This document shows, piece after piece, positions 17,726 to 25,017 of a DNA stretch of 64,000 bases; position 1 is the stretch's first letter, and every line of letters begins with the position of its first letter. Below the pieces are notes generated by a model that saw only the letters and a program-made list of their open reading frames with translations, searched no databases and was not told the origin of the DNA. The position numbers and the translations under genes were made by a program. Source of the DNA: Ottowia testudinis. Its GTDB lineage: Bacteria > Pseudomonadota > Gammaproteobacteria > Burkholderiales > Burkholderiaceae_C. The DNA lies in NCBI RefSeq assembly GCF_017498525.1, contig NZ_CP071796.1, forward strand, positions 3,348,001-3,412,000. The letters are read 5' to 3'.

Positions 17726-19499
17726 GCTCGGGCTCCTGGCTGAACGTAACAAAGGACAGTGGGAATCTGCGGTGCTGCGTCCGGTACTGCATCGATGGCC
17801 GGTCGTACCAGAGCTTGAGCACGTAGTTCTGAACGTCGCCGTTGCGCTGCTTTTGAAGCTCCAGCCTGGCATCTGGTGAGCCGTCGTCCACTTGCGAGGC
17901 GTCCTTCTGCGCGCGCCACACGCTGAACACGTTGTCGGCACCGTCGGTGATCTTGCCGCTGCCTGCCACGTCCAGCTTGCCAGGCGCTTGGGACTCGTCC
18001 CTGGCCTTGCGTGGATGTGCCACCAGGTGCACATGGACGTCCAGACCGCGGGCGAACGCGCACAGCTTGCGCACTGCCTCCTTCTGCGCCGTCATGCTGC
18101 CCGGGCCGTCTTCAGGCACGTCGATCATCATCAGGCTGTCGATCACGAAGTGCGAGCAGCCGTAGCGCCGGTGGGCGTAGGTGAACACCTCCAGCAGCCG
18201 AGCCAGCTTGGCGGGCCCCATCAGGTCGAACAGCCAGTAGCGCTCACGCATCCACTCGCCCGCCGCGCGGATGTAGGCTTGCGTCGGCCGGCCAGTGCCC
18301 GTGGCTTGCCTGATGCTGCGCTCCAGCAGCGACGCTGGTTTCATCTCTCCGCTGAACACGACGAACGACTCTCCCTGAGCGATCAGGCCGAGCTGCACCT
18401 GCGACAGCAGCAGGCTCTTGCCGTGCCCGTTGATGCCGGTCCAAACCGACAGCTCACCGCGCCGGAATTCAAACCAGGGCTCCTCCTTGTCCAGCCATAA
18501 GGTCGGCGCGCGCGGCGCGTCGGCATCGGGATAGAAGCGGGCGATCACCTGGGGGATGTAGTCGGCCGCCGACCGCAGCTCTTCCGGATCGAGCGGCCGC
18601 GCCTGCTGGATCAGGGTGTCGAAGTCGACGTGCTCCGCGCCCTTCATCAAAAACTCGTTCGCGTCCTTGACGCCGTTCTCGAACCGCACCCGCCGGCAGC
18701 GCTCGGGCCCCAGGCGCTGGATGATCTCGCGGGCTCCCTTCTCGCCCGCCTCGTCGCAGTCGAAGAACACCAGGATTTCGCTGAATCGCTCCAGCCGGTT
18801 CCAGTCGTTCTCGATCCAAGCGTGGTTGCCTGCGCCGGCGTTGACCGACAGCGCGGGTATGCCCACCTGGTGCAGGCTCATGGCGTCGATCTCGCCCTCG
18901 GTGATGGCCACCGTGCGGACGTTCGGGGCGATCAGGTGCCAGCCGAACAGGCACGGTTCCGCTCCGCCTTCCTGCCGCATGTCGCGCTTCTCGGCCACGT
19001 TGCGGTACTTCGCGTTGATCAGCTCGCCCTCCCGCAGGTACGGCAGCACGGCGTAGGTCTTGCCATCCCGCACCTGCTCGGCCACCTTGAACGCAGCGAT
19101 GGTTTCCTCCGTCAGGCCGCGGCTCTTCAGCCACTCCAGCGCGCCAGCCTTGGGGGTCTGACACGCCGGCTTGGCTGGGCGGGTGTAGGTCTTGGCCGGG
19201 CGCTCCGGCATCGCATCGCGGATGCCCAGCCGCTGCTTGGCGGCAGCCATCGCCTCCACCAGGGTCAGGCCATGCACCGCCATCCACAGGTCGAGCAGGT
19301 CGCCGCCTTCTTGCTTGGCGAAGTCGGACCAGACACCAGCCTTCGCGCCCGCCAGGCATACCGACAGGCTGGTGCCGGGCTCGCCGCCGGTGCTGCCAGC
19401 CTTCCACTCCTTGCCCATCTTGCGGCCCTTGGGCAGCAGGAAGGCGGCGATGTTGGCGGCATCCCGCGCCAGCGCGGCGCTGAGTTCCTTGGCGTTCAA
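17709..19499 (-). CDS. TOPRIM primase / DnaB-type helicase (T7 gp4-like)
   Basis: 596 residues. The TOPRIM core has AITEGEIDAM (about 198-207) and FFDCDEAGEKGA (about 245-256), whose Glu and Asp pair bind metal. The helicase half has Walker A TGINGHGKS (about 354-362), Walker B HFVIDSLMMI (about 446-455) and HLVAHPRK, as in T7 gp4 and Twinkle. The Cys4 zinc finger of T7 gp4 is not visible, so primase activity may be weak or differ. It should unwind and prime DNA at the phage origin. Its start overlaps the HTH replication gene stop, which places both in one replication module. Confidence 0.88.
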   Translation of the reverse strand: MNAKELSAALARDAANIAAFLLPKGRKMGKEWKAGSTGGEPGTSLSVCLAGAKAGVWSDFAKQEGGDLLDLWMAVHGLTLVEAMAAAKQRLGIRDAMPERPAKTYTRPAKPACQTPKAGALEWLKSRGLTEETIAAFKVAEQVRDGKTYAVLPYLREGELINAKYRNVAEKRDMRQEGGAEPCLFGWHLIAPNVRTVAITEGEIDAMSLHQVGIPALSVNAGAGNHAWIENDWNRLERFSEILVFFDCDEAGEKGAREIIQRLGPERCRRVRFENGVKDANEFLMKGAEHVDFDTLIQQARPLDPEELRSAADYIPQVIARFYPDADAPRAPTLWLDKEEPWFEFRRGELSVWTGINGHGKSLLLSQVQLGLIAQGESFVVFSGEMKPASLLERSIRQATGTGRPTQAYIRAAGEWMRERYWLFDLMGPAKLARLLEVFTYAHRRYGCSHFVIDSLMMIDVPEDGPGSMTAQKEAVRKLCAFARGLDVHVHLVAHPRKARDESQAPGKLDVAGSGKITDGADNVFSVWRAQKDASQVDDGSPDARLELQKQRNGDVQNYVLKLWYDRPSMQYRTQHRRFPLSFVTFSQEPEHVSVA

Positions 19500-20491
19500 A
19501 CCAGTTCCTCCTGCTGCTGCTGCGGCAGGCGCTTGCCGTCACGGAACTGGTGGGCGTTGTGCGCAAAGCAGCGGGCGTTCTCCGCCTCGTGCACGTTCGG
19601 GAAGCCCGCGGGCGTCCACCAGTCGGTCGACGGCTGCCTGGCTGCGGACAGCGATGGGCCAAGCCCGCGACGACGCGCGTACCAGTCCGCCCTGAAGCCC
19701 TGCCACCCCGCTTCGCAGCACTCGGTCACCGCCTCGGCTGCGGTCAACCCCGCCTTGCCAGCCTCTCGCAGCAGACCCGCCACCGCAGTCGGCGTCAACG
19801 GCCCCGCCTTCTTCGCCTTGCGAACCGCCAGGTAGTCGGCGAGCAGCTCGGCCGGCACGTCCGGAATTTCGGTCACCGCAGGTTTTGAGCGCGCGCGCTC
19901 TTCTCTATTCAATTCTTTGTTCCTTCTTTGTTCCTTCTTTATTCCGTGTCCCGTTTTTGGTACTGTTTCCAGGGAAAAACGGGACTGTTCATAGGGAAAA
20001 ACGGTACTGTTTGCAGGGAAATCCGGTACTGTTCCGTTTTCGGTACTGTTCCGTTTTTGGGACACTTCAACAGTCCCAATTTCGGCACTGTTTGTGCCCT
20101 CAATCGAGGCTGACTGGGCCGTCCTCTGCATGCCTTCGACATCGTTGCGAAGGTCGGAATCGGAGCTGATGACGGCACTCGGAAGGCCGGATTTCGTGGG
20201 GTCGCCTTGTCGCAGTCGATAGGCGGTGATCTGCTTCGTTGCGCCGCGCTTTGGCTCGCCGGAGTCTTCGATGTAGCCCATCGCAAGCAGCCGCTGCAAC
20301 GCCGCCATGACTGTCTTCCTGTCCATGGCTGTAGCCTTGGAGAGGGCGGTGATGGACGGCCAACTCACCCATGAACCAAGGCCGTCGGACTCGCTGGCAT
20401 TCACGAAGTCGGCCATGGTCACCAGCACGAATTTCGCGGAGGAATTCTTAATCGGCTGGTCCATTGCCCAGCGCACTGCTTTGAAACTCAT
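19496..20491 (-). CDS. HTH replication-initiator-like protein with internal origin repeats
   Basis: 331 residues from the ATG at 20489-20491, overlapping the upstream TGA; an extension of 16 residues is possible but lacks support. The N-terminus (MSFKAVRWAMDQPIKNSSAK) and WPSITALSKATAMDRKTVMA are typical of phage helix-turn-helix replication proteins. The centre (about 130-200) is a low-complexity linker encoded by iteron-like repeats. The C-terminal part (about 215-300) is a helical domain that may recruit the helicase. It lies directly upstream of the primase-helicase, as lambda O lies before P. The initiator role is inferred. Confidence 0.7.
   Translation of the reverse strand: MSFKAVRWAMDQPIKNSSAKFVLVTMADFVNASESDGLGSWVSWPSITALSKATAMDRKTVMAALQRLLAMGYIEDSGEPKRGATKQITAYRLRQGDPTKSGLPSAVISSDSDLRNDVEGMQRTAQSASIEGTNSAEIGTVEVSQKRNSTENGTVPDFPANSTVFPYEQSRFSLETVPKTGHGIKKEQRRNKELNREERARSKPAVTEIPDVPAELLADYLAVRKAKKAGPLTPTAVAGLLREAGKAGLTAAEAVTECCEAGWQGFRADWYARRRGLGPSLSAARQPSTDWWTPAGFPNVHEAENARCFAHNAHQFRDGKRLPQQQQEELV
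19897..20093. repeat. Iteron array and AT-rich tract: probable phage replication origin
   Basis: The unit GGTACTGTT occurs at 19960, 19982 (GGGACTGTT), 20004 and 20026, exactly 22 bases apart, then at 20043, 20085 (GGCACTGTT) and inverted at 20070-20078. The first three units share the extension to AGGGAAA. Next to it, 19897-19950 is AT-rich with the repeated tract TTTGTTCCTTC. Direct repeats phased at two helix turns beside an AT-rich tract, inside the putative initiator gene, is the layout of the lambda origin within gene O. Origin function is inferred. Confidence 0.65.
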
Positions 20492-21132
20492 GCCTCCACC
20501 GCACTTTCCACTCGGCCCAGCGATGCGCTCTGGGCCCACTCTGCGACCCAGAAAATCTCACGCGGCAGCAGCCGAACCGGCTCCCCGGTGATGAAGGGGT
20601 TGTCCGGACTCAAGTAGCCGTCCCATGCGCCCTGCACCCGCGGGTCGCGCAGCAGCAGGGCCAGCGGCACCTCGCCGTAGTCCTGGCCGGGTTCGACGTC
20701 GATTCGCCAGAACGACACCACCCGGCTGCCTGGCCTGCCCCGAAGTGAGGCAGCCAGCAGTACGCCGCTGTCCAGCTCGATGGTGTAGGGCCCGCCAGGC
20801 GGCGCGTCCTCCAGCCACTGCTCGAACAGATCGCCGCTGTCTGCGGCCAACCGCTCGAGGGCCGGAACATGGATTCGGTACACCGGCGCCGTGCCGGGCG
20901 CGCCGCCGTGGGCGTTATCGATCACGCTGACGATGCCGTCACGGCGCAGCGCGTGTACATGTTCTCGGGCACTGTTCTTGGACAAGCACGCCGCTTCAGC
21001 GAGCGATCGCATGCTGACCATCACGTCGCCGCCTGCCTCGTCATGGGCCCGCGCCAACGCGAGCGCTACGCGATGCCGGCCCTCGGGCGACAGCCGCGCC
21101 CGGCCCACCAGCTCGACCAGGGTTCTGCTCAC
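20488..21132 (-). CDS. Phage HTH DNA-binding protein
   Basis: 214 residues. A helix-turn-helix is visible at about residues 38-75 (VSMRSLAEAACLSKNSAREH, VHALRRDGIVSVID). The C-terminal part has beta-rich stretches (PYTIELDSGVLLAASLRG) and no enzyme motif. The start is four bases inside the upstream gene and the stop overlaps the next start, so it is translationally coupled in the replication module. It may control early genes or act with the initiator; specific function unknown. Confidence 0.65.
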   Translation of the reverse strand: MSRTLVELVGRARLSPEGRHRVALALARAHDEAGGDVMVSMRSLAEAACLSKNSAREHVHALRRDGIVSVIDNAHGGAPGTAPVYRIHVPALERLAADSGDLFEQWLEDAPPGGPYTIELDSGVLLAASLRGRPGSRVVSFWRIDVEPGQDYGEVPLALLLRDPRVQGAWDGYLSPDNPFITGEPVRLLPREIFWVAEWAQSASLGRVESAVEA

Positions 21133-21425
21133 GACGAGGCCTCCTTGGCACGCATGACCACCTCATGCGCCAGCTGCGCAGCCTCCGCTTCTTCGTAGCG
21201 CCTTCGACCTTCCTCGGCAACCTGAAGAGCGGCTTGGAGCTTCTCAATCACGCGAGGCACCTCGTCGACCCCGAAGTCCAGGAAATCCATCTTGTCGCGG
21301 CCGCCGGTTTGGCTGACCAGGGCCACCGCCCCTGCGCTGTTCGGGTAGACGGCCGCCCACAGGCCCAGGCGCTCAACGATCATGTACCCGCCGGCGCGGA
21401 GCTGATCCCAAGTCGGTGCACTCAT
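21129..21425 (-). CDS. Small phage protein, unknown function
   Basis: 98 residues from the ATG at 21423-21425, with AGAGGAGGG upstream; the longer frame from 21461 is not supported. It begins MSAPTWDQLRAGGYMIVERL and has a C-terminal helix rich in Glu and Ala (QVAEEGRRRYEEAEAAQLAH). It overlaps both neighbours by four bases. No family recognised. Confidence 0.65.
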   Translation of the reverse strand: MSAPTWDQLRAGGYMIVERLGLWAAVYPNSAGAVALVSQTGGRDKMDFLDFGVDEVPRVIEKLQAALQVAEEGRRRYEEAEAAQLAHEVVMRAKEASS

Positions 21426-21604
21426 TCGCCGCCCTCCTCTCCATCGAAGGCGCGAAGCCACTCGGCACGCTCCAGCTCTTCGCGGATGCGCGCAGCCTCA
21501 GCTTCGGCGGCAGCCAGTTGTCGGCGCAGCTCTGGGATCGTTGGCTGGGTGGTTGTTGATGCAGGGGTGCCCGCCCCGCTCCGGCTTACGATGGAAGCTC
21601 TCAC
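21422..21604 (-). CDS. Short coiled-coil phage protein (start uncertain)
   Basis: A frame ending at 21422 encodes a coiled coil (PELRRQLAAAEAEAARIREE, LERAEWLRAF) and overlaps the next start (ATGA). No ATG with a good ribosome site is present; GTG at 21602-21604 is a possible start, giving about 60 residues. A longer frame reaches 21721 but would run antisense to the KTSC gene. Real gene likely, start unsure. Confidence 0.45.
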   Translation of the reverse strand: MRASIVSRSGAGTPASTTTQPTIPELRRQLAAAEAEAARIREELERAEWLRAFDGEEGGE

Positions 21605-21632
21605 ACCACCATCAGCGGAAGGAGCGGGCAAA

Positions 21633-21878
21633 ATGGTTGAGTCCAAACACTTCCCCGGTTCGGGGATGCTGGTCAAGGGTTCATACGACCCAGACACACG
21701 GTTGCTGCGCTTGTGGTTCACGAGCGCTCCCGATAAGGTGTACGACTATCCGAGCGTGCCCGCACATATCTGGTTCGGGTTGAAATCTGCGGGGTCTGCG
21801 GGCACTTACTACAACGAGGAGATTCGTCATCAGTACGGCGAGCAGAGCCAACCAGTTGTTCGATCGCGTCGTCGATAG
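21633..21878 (+). CDS. KTSC-domain protein
   Basis: 81 residues with an AAGGAGCGGG ribosome site. The sequence (SGMLVKGSYDPDTRLLRLWF, VYDYPSVPAHIWFGLKSAGS, AGTYYNEEIRHQYG) fits the KTSC domain, a short domain common in phages and named for its link to lysyl-tRNA synthetase; its biochemical role is unclear. It points rightwards inside the leftward early unit, so it looks like an independently expressed insertion. Its 3' two thirds overlap, antisense, the end of the minus-strand frame 21718-22026. Confidence 0.75.
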   Translation: MVESKHFPGSGMLVKGSYDPDTRLLRLWFTSAPDKVYDYPSVPAHIWFGLKSAGSAGTYYNEEIRHQYGEQSQPVVRSRRR

Positions 21879-22026
21879 CGCCAACCACGCGCGAGAAATC
21901 CATCCTCCAACTCGTCTCTGGGGACAAAGGCAAATCCGGCCGGTCGGTCATCGTGCAGCCACCGATGGACAAGAAGTCACGCTTGGCCATTTCCAGCGTG
22001 TCAATCACAGACAGACGCTTAGCCAT
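21718..22026 (-). CDS. Small phage protein whose 3' part is antisense to the KTSC gene
   Basis: 102 residues starting MAKRLSVIDTLEMAKRDFLS, with GGGAGCGGG upstream and an 8-base overlap with the small membrane protein gene. The first 60 residues look natural (SWRMDFSRVVGAIDDAIEQL). The rest is Arg/Ser/Thr-rich and antisense to the KTSC gene. The C-terminus may have been replaced when the KTSC gene arrived, or only the N-terminal half may be functional. Confidence 0.4.
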   Translation of the reverse strand: MAKRLSVIDTLEMAKRDFLSIGGCTMTDRPDLPLSPETSWRMDFSRVVGAIDDAIEQLVGSARRTDDESPRCSKCPQTPQISTRTRYVRARSDSRTPYRERS

Positions 22027-22204
22027 GGCCCGCTCCCGTCGCCAGCAAATAGCCGGTCCACGCCGCCAGCGCAACGCCCTCCAGCAGGTCAATGGCCAGC
22101 GAGCCGCGCGTGCGGGCTGGTGTCACGTTCAAGCCCAGCCACAGCGTGCGCATCACGATGCCGAACACCAGCAGGCCCAGCATGGTCCAGAGGTACATCC
22201 GCAT
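22019..22204 (-). CDS. Small phage membrane protein
   Basis: 61 residues with a strong AAGGAGG ribosome site. Two hydrophobic segments are seen (about 3-22, MYLWTMLGLLVFGIVMRTLW, and about 39-57, LLEGVALAAWTGYLLATGA), so it should span the inner membrane twice. It lies in the early region away from any endolysin, so a holin role is unlikely on position; function unknown. Confidence 0.65.
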   Translation of the reverse strand: MRMYLWTMLGLLVFGIVMRTLWLGLNVTPARTRGSLAIDLLEGVALAAWTGYLLATGAGHG

Positions 22205-22274
22205 CTAAAAAACCTCCTTCACAGCCCGTAACCCGTGGCAAGATGTATCTCTCAACGACCCAAGGAGCAGCGTC

Positions 22275-22430
22275 ATGGTCACAGCCAAAAAGCCTGTCAA
22301 TGAGCAAACATCCAAGCGCGTTGCCACCGACGCGAGCAAGCTGCTGCGCGATCCCAAATCGTCAGCCGCCGTCAAGCGCGTGGCAGGTTCTGCGCTCACG
22401 CAGACCGCCAACAAGCCGAAGAAAAAATAG
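22275..22430 (+). CDS. Small conserved basic protein (phage accessory gene)
   Basis: 51 residues, MVTAKKPVNEQTSKRVATDA then SKLLRDPKSSAAVKRVAGSA and LTQTANKPKKK. A strong CCAAGGAGCAG ribosome site precedes it. The pattern NExTSKRVAxxASKxLxDPKSS...AGSALTQ is one I recognise from many small proteins of phages and mobile elements, without a known function. Like the KTSC gene it runs against the leftward unit. Confidence 0.7.
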   Translation: MVTAKKPVNEQTSKRVATDASKLLRDPKSSAAVKRVAGSALTQTANKPKKK

Positions 22431-22436
22431 TCCCGC

Positions 22437-22649
22437 CTATTCATCGGCGAGCCTCGTGATCGCCGCGTCCAGCAGCATCCCCGCCGTCTGCGTGCGGCTT
22501 GATGTCTTGCTGCCGGCGAGTTGGTAGGTGCCACCGGGCCGCTCTTCAATGGCCGTCACCGCCACCACTTCGCCAGTCTCGCACCGGGCCAGTAGTTCGC
22601 GCGCATAGCGCAGCGCATCGCTGGACTTGGACAGGGCGACCAGCTTCAC
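22437..22649 (-). CDS. Small phage protein, unknown function
   Basis: 70 residues, MKLVALSKSSDALRYARELL. The centre (GEVVAVTAIEERPGGTYQLA) is beta-like and the ends are helical. Its start overlaps the stop of the 92-residue gene by four bases. Similar short proteins occur in the early regions of other prophages, but no function is known to me. Confidence 0.6.
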   Translation of the reverse strand: MKLVALSKSSDALRYARELLARCETGEVVAVTAIEERPGGTYQLAGSKTSSRTQTAGMLLDAAITRLADE

Positions 22650-22924
22650 GCCGCCACCTCCTGCCGCTGCTCAAAGGCTGCGTTCAGCTCGCGCAGCGCG
22701 GCCAGATAGACCTGCGCCACCTTGACGCCGAAGTCCTCGTGGCTCTTTGAGCGGAAGAGCTGAACGTGCTCCTTTGACCAGTCGCATGCGGCTTGGCGGG
22801 CGAGGTCACGCAGGTCGCGCGTCAGGTCGACTGCGCTGTGCTTGGCTCCGGCGATGAGGGATGCCAGGGGGATGGCGGGCGCGGGCTGGCCTGCATCGAC
22901 CGTGGGGTGATCGGCGCGGCTCAT
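22646..22924 (-). CDS. Small phage protein, unknown function
   Basis: 92 residues. The C-terminal half is a long amphipathic helix (VKVAQVYLAALRELNAAFEQ). It overlaps the AlpA-like gene and the following gene by four bases each, so it is translationally coupled within the early unit. No domain recognised. Confidence 0.6.
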   Translation of the reverse strand: MSRADHPTVDAGQPAPAIPLASLIAGAKHSAVDLTRDLRDLARQAACDWSKEHVQLFRSKSHEDFGVKVAQVYLAALRELNAAFEQRQEVAA

Positions 22925-23178
22925 GCTGCGTCCCGTTGAGCCTGGCGGGCGCGCAGCCAGGCTTGGACTTCGGCTGCGATCCAGCGGGTGCAGCGCAGGC
23001 CATCGCGCACGGGAAGCGGGAAGTCGCCGGCCGCCATCTTGCGGCGGATGCTCGACTCGGACAGGCCGGTGACGGCGATGACCGTGCTGATCTTCAGCAG
23101 AGCCTCGGGGATTTTGAGGCTATCAACGGTCTGGCTTGGGCCGCGACCGCGTTGTGTCTGATGGGTTGCAGCGTGCAC
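22921..23178 (-). CDS. AlpA-family transcriptional regulator
   Basis: 85 residues from a GTG at 23176-23178 that has CAGGAGG at ideal spacing; a longer frame to 23280 would overlap the preceding gene. LLKISTVIAVTGLSESSIRR, KMAAGDFPLPVRDGLRCTRW and IAAEVQAWLRAR are the classic AlpA/MerR-like HTH pattern. These small regulators act on integration or early genes of prophages. It is the first gene of the tightly coupled leftward early unit. Confidence 0.8.
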   Translation of the reverse strand: MHAATHQTQRGRGPSQTVDSLKIPEALLKISTVIAVTGLSESSIRRKMAAGDFPLPVRDGLRCTRWIAAEVQAWLRARQAQRDAA

Positions 23179-23230
23179 TGGGTGCCTCCTGAACGAACTG
23201 GAGGCATGGTGCTTGCCTAATCCGACCCCG

Positions 23231-24172
23231 TCATTCCCCGTCTGCGGGCAGGCAGGCCGGCTTACCGGCAGACGGGGCATTGTGAAGCCACACTTCCCGC
23301 ATTGTCTTTTCCGTTACCTTCACCTGTTTCTCGTTCATCAGTCTCCGGGTGTAGTGACGTGAAAACTCAGATTTGTTTCCCTGATAGTCTTCTGCGTGAG
23401 CAGCCCACTCTTCTCTGATCCAGTCGCGAGCATCGTTTGTTTTTTTGTGCCGACGCTGGGCCAGCTTGGTGTTCAAGTCTGACAACGCTAACCTCTGCAG
23501 CTTGCCGAAATCAAGTGTGGCCGGCTCGCTGGGGCGAACGAATCTCCTCATGCGTTCGACGCGGATGATCTTCTCGCCATCGTTTTTGCTGCCGTCGATA
23601 TAGGCCAAAGCACACTCGTCGAGTTGCGCCAATACGGCTATTGCAGCAACTCGTCGCATGAAGTCAGATAAATCTTCGTCGGGCACCTGTGTGCGGGTTG
23701 CTTCTAATAGTTCTAAGAACATCTCAACCTTGGAGATCAACGCTAAATCCGGCCAGACGGCGTCTGCACTCTCCAGAGGAATGTCGACGCAAATGCGTCC
23801 GGCCCCGAGCATTGCCTTGAAGTCCGGATAGAACGTGAGGTCGAGAAAGTTCTCTGCCTGTTCCCTTACTCCGGGTAGAGCTTCTTCCAACTCTTCAATG
23901 GTCAGATCGCGGCCACCAGAGTCTTCTCCCACCTGGTACAACGTACGCAGCGCATTGACAGCTTCATCCCCGGCATCCCACGCGGATCGCCCGAGAATCC
24001 GTTCGGAGCGCCGCCCCTTCGCAACTATGCGTCGCTCCCCCTTGGGTTCGTCCGAAGGGCCAAAACTTGCAACGAGATCGTAGAAAAGCAGTTTGTGCCG
24101 ACTGCCCTCTACCCAGCCTTCATGCTGGTCAGCAATTGCCGAGGGCGAAGAATTTTTCTTCGAATTGTCCAT
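23231..24172 (-). CDS. Phage protein of unknown function
   Basis: 313 residues from the ATG at 24170-24172 (MDNSKKNSSPSAIADQHEGW); upstream extension to 24220 lacks support. The sequence is hydrophilic, helical and rich in Asp and Glu, with a basic C-terminal third (TKLAQRRHKKTNDARDWIRE, RRLMNEKQVKVTEKTMREVW) that could bind nucleic acid. Its bases look less GC-rich than those of its neighbours. It lies between the AlpA-like gene and the Arc-like repressor gene, in the regulatory section of the prophage. I do not recognise the family. Confidence 0.6.
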   Translation of the reverse strand: MDNSKKNSSPSAIADQHEGWVEGSRHKLLFYDLVASFGPSDEPKGERRIVAKGRRSERILGRSAWDAGDEAVNALRTLYQVGEDSGGRDLTIEELEEALPGVREQAENFLDLTFYPDFKAMLGAGRICVDIPLESADAVWPDLALISKVEMFLELLEATRTQVPDEDLSDFMRRVAAIAVLAQLDECALAYIDGSKNDGEKIIRVERMRRFVRPSEPATLDFGKLQRLALSDLNTKLAQRRHKKTNDARDWIREEWAAHAEDYQGNKSEFSRHYTRRLMNEKQVKVTEKTMREVWLHNAPSAGKPACLPADGE

Positions 24173-24192
24173 TGCGTATGCAAGCCCCTCTA

Positions 24193-24375
24193 ATGTCGGT
24201 CGACCCAGCCCTTCAGCCAAACGGGAGCCAGGAACTCAGCCCGAACGAGCGAATTGGGTATTTCGTCGAGTGGCCGGATCCATACACGTACTTGGTTAAT
24301 CGCTATTTACGCGATCCTGTCCGCTTCGTGGTGGAAGCCGCTGCCGACCTGGTTGCGTCGGTCTTGAAGCGCTGA
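24193..24375 (+). CDS. Possible small ORF in the gap before the Arc-like gene
   Basis: 60 codons, MSVDPALQPNGSQELSPNER followed by IGYFVEWPDPYTYLVNRYLR. The amino-acid mix looks protein-like, but no ribosome site is visible and the last third is antisense to the Arc-like gene. The rest of this 130-base gap (24173-24302) shows nothing else I can name. Confidence 0.25.
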   Translation: MSVDPALQPNGSQELSPNERIGYFVEWPDPYTYLVNRYLRDPVRFVVEAAADLVASVLKR

Positions 24376-24734
24376 ATCGCCAATTCGCACCGAGCAATCT
24401 CAGCGTCGACCTGACTTAATCGCTGAGCCATTTCGGCCAACCCAGTGATCTGATGCCCGGTGATCTTGGCCAAATCCATGCGTAGCTGGAAGACACCACG
24501 CTCGGCCTCCAGGACGCTGCGTTCGACGACGGCTCGCAACAAGTCATCGGCGATGGTGCTCTTGGCTTTTGCCGCCCCAGCAAGCTCCTCGTCTTCAAAG
24601 ACGGATGCCTGCAGGCGGCCAATGATCTCGGCGTTGAGACTCTTTGACGTGCTGTCAGCGGCGGAAACCAACACTTGATGCAAGTCCCTCGGAATGCGCA
24701 ACGTGATCCGGGTGTAGCGGTCTTCATCTTCCAT
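24303..24734 (-). CDS. Arc-type ribbon-helix-helix repressor with C-terminal extension
   Basis: 143 residues from the ATG at 24732-24734. RYTRITLRIPRDLHQVLVSA and STSKSLNAEIIGRLQAS are the Arc/MetJ ribbon-helix-helix pattern (P22 Arc, Mnt). The remaining two thirds is helical (DLLRAVVERSVLEAERGVFQ, AEMAQRLSQVDAEIARCELA) and may form an oligomerising coiled coil. It is divergent from another ribbon-helix-helix gene across an operator-rich gap. No CI-type repressor is seen, so this protein is a candidate lysogeny regulator. Confidence 0.75.
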   Translation of the reverse strand: MEDEDRYTRITLRIPRDLHQVLVSAADSTSKSLNAEIIGRLQASVFEDEELAGAAKAKSTIADDLLRAVVERSVLEAERGVFQLRMDLAKITGHQITGLAEMAQRLSQVDAEIARCELAIQRFKTDATRSAAASTTKRTGSRK

Positions 24735-24840
24735 GCTCCAAATTTTCCACCAAAACGGTGTCAGACCACTTGACACTGAAACGGTGTCTGATGCATGATT
24801 GTGCCACCGACACCAAAACAGTGTCAACCAAGGCAGGCAC
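24735..24840. promoter_or_regulatory. Divergent promoter/operator region (probable prophage switch)
   Basis: Plus-strand promoter: TTGACA at 24770-24775, 18-base spacer, CATGAT at 24794-24799. Minus-strand promoter: TTGACA at 24822-24827, 18-base spacer, CACAAT at 24798-24803. The two -10 boxes overlap, so the promoters should compete. Each -35 region carries GACAC-N7-GTGTC (24772-24788 and 24809-24825). A third GTGTC half-site with the same AAAACG flank lies at 24752-24762 near the Arc-like start. These are likely binding sites for one or both flanking ribbon-helix-helix proteins. Confidence 0.65.
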
Positions 24841-25017
24841 ATGACTGAACTTGAAAAGAATTGGGTGCGCATGACGCTTCGGCTGCCGGACGTGTTGCGG
24901 GATAGAGCCAAAGCGAAGGCTGACGCCCAGCACATCAGCCTGAATAGCTTCATCGTGCAGGCCGTTGCGCGCCGCGTTTCCGCTCCGGCGTCACAGCAGC
25001 CGAAAGGCCAGCCATGA
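24841..25017 (+). CDS. Small ribbon-helix-helix regulator
   Basis: 58 residues from the ATG at 24841, preceded by AAGGCAGG. WVRMTLRLPDVLRDRAKAKA and ISLNSFIVQAVARRV match the Arc-size ribbon-helix-helix fold. It is the first gene of the rightward unit and overlaps the next gene (ATGA). With the Arc-like gene on the other side of the shared operators it resembles the Arc/Mnt immunity region of P22; which protein maintains lysogeny cannot be told from sequence. Confidence 0.75.
   Translation: MTELEKNWVRMTLRLPDVLRDRAKAKADAQHISLNSFIVQAVARRVSAPASQQPKGQP

Noticed and set aside
19960-20059. CRISPR-like array
   Set aside because: The 22-base period leaves no spacers; units are directly adjacent and vary gradually, which fits iterons.
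22019-22204. Holin
   Set aside because: It has two membrane segments but lies in the early region, with no endolysin or spanin in view.
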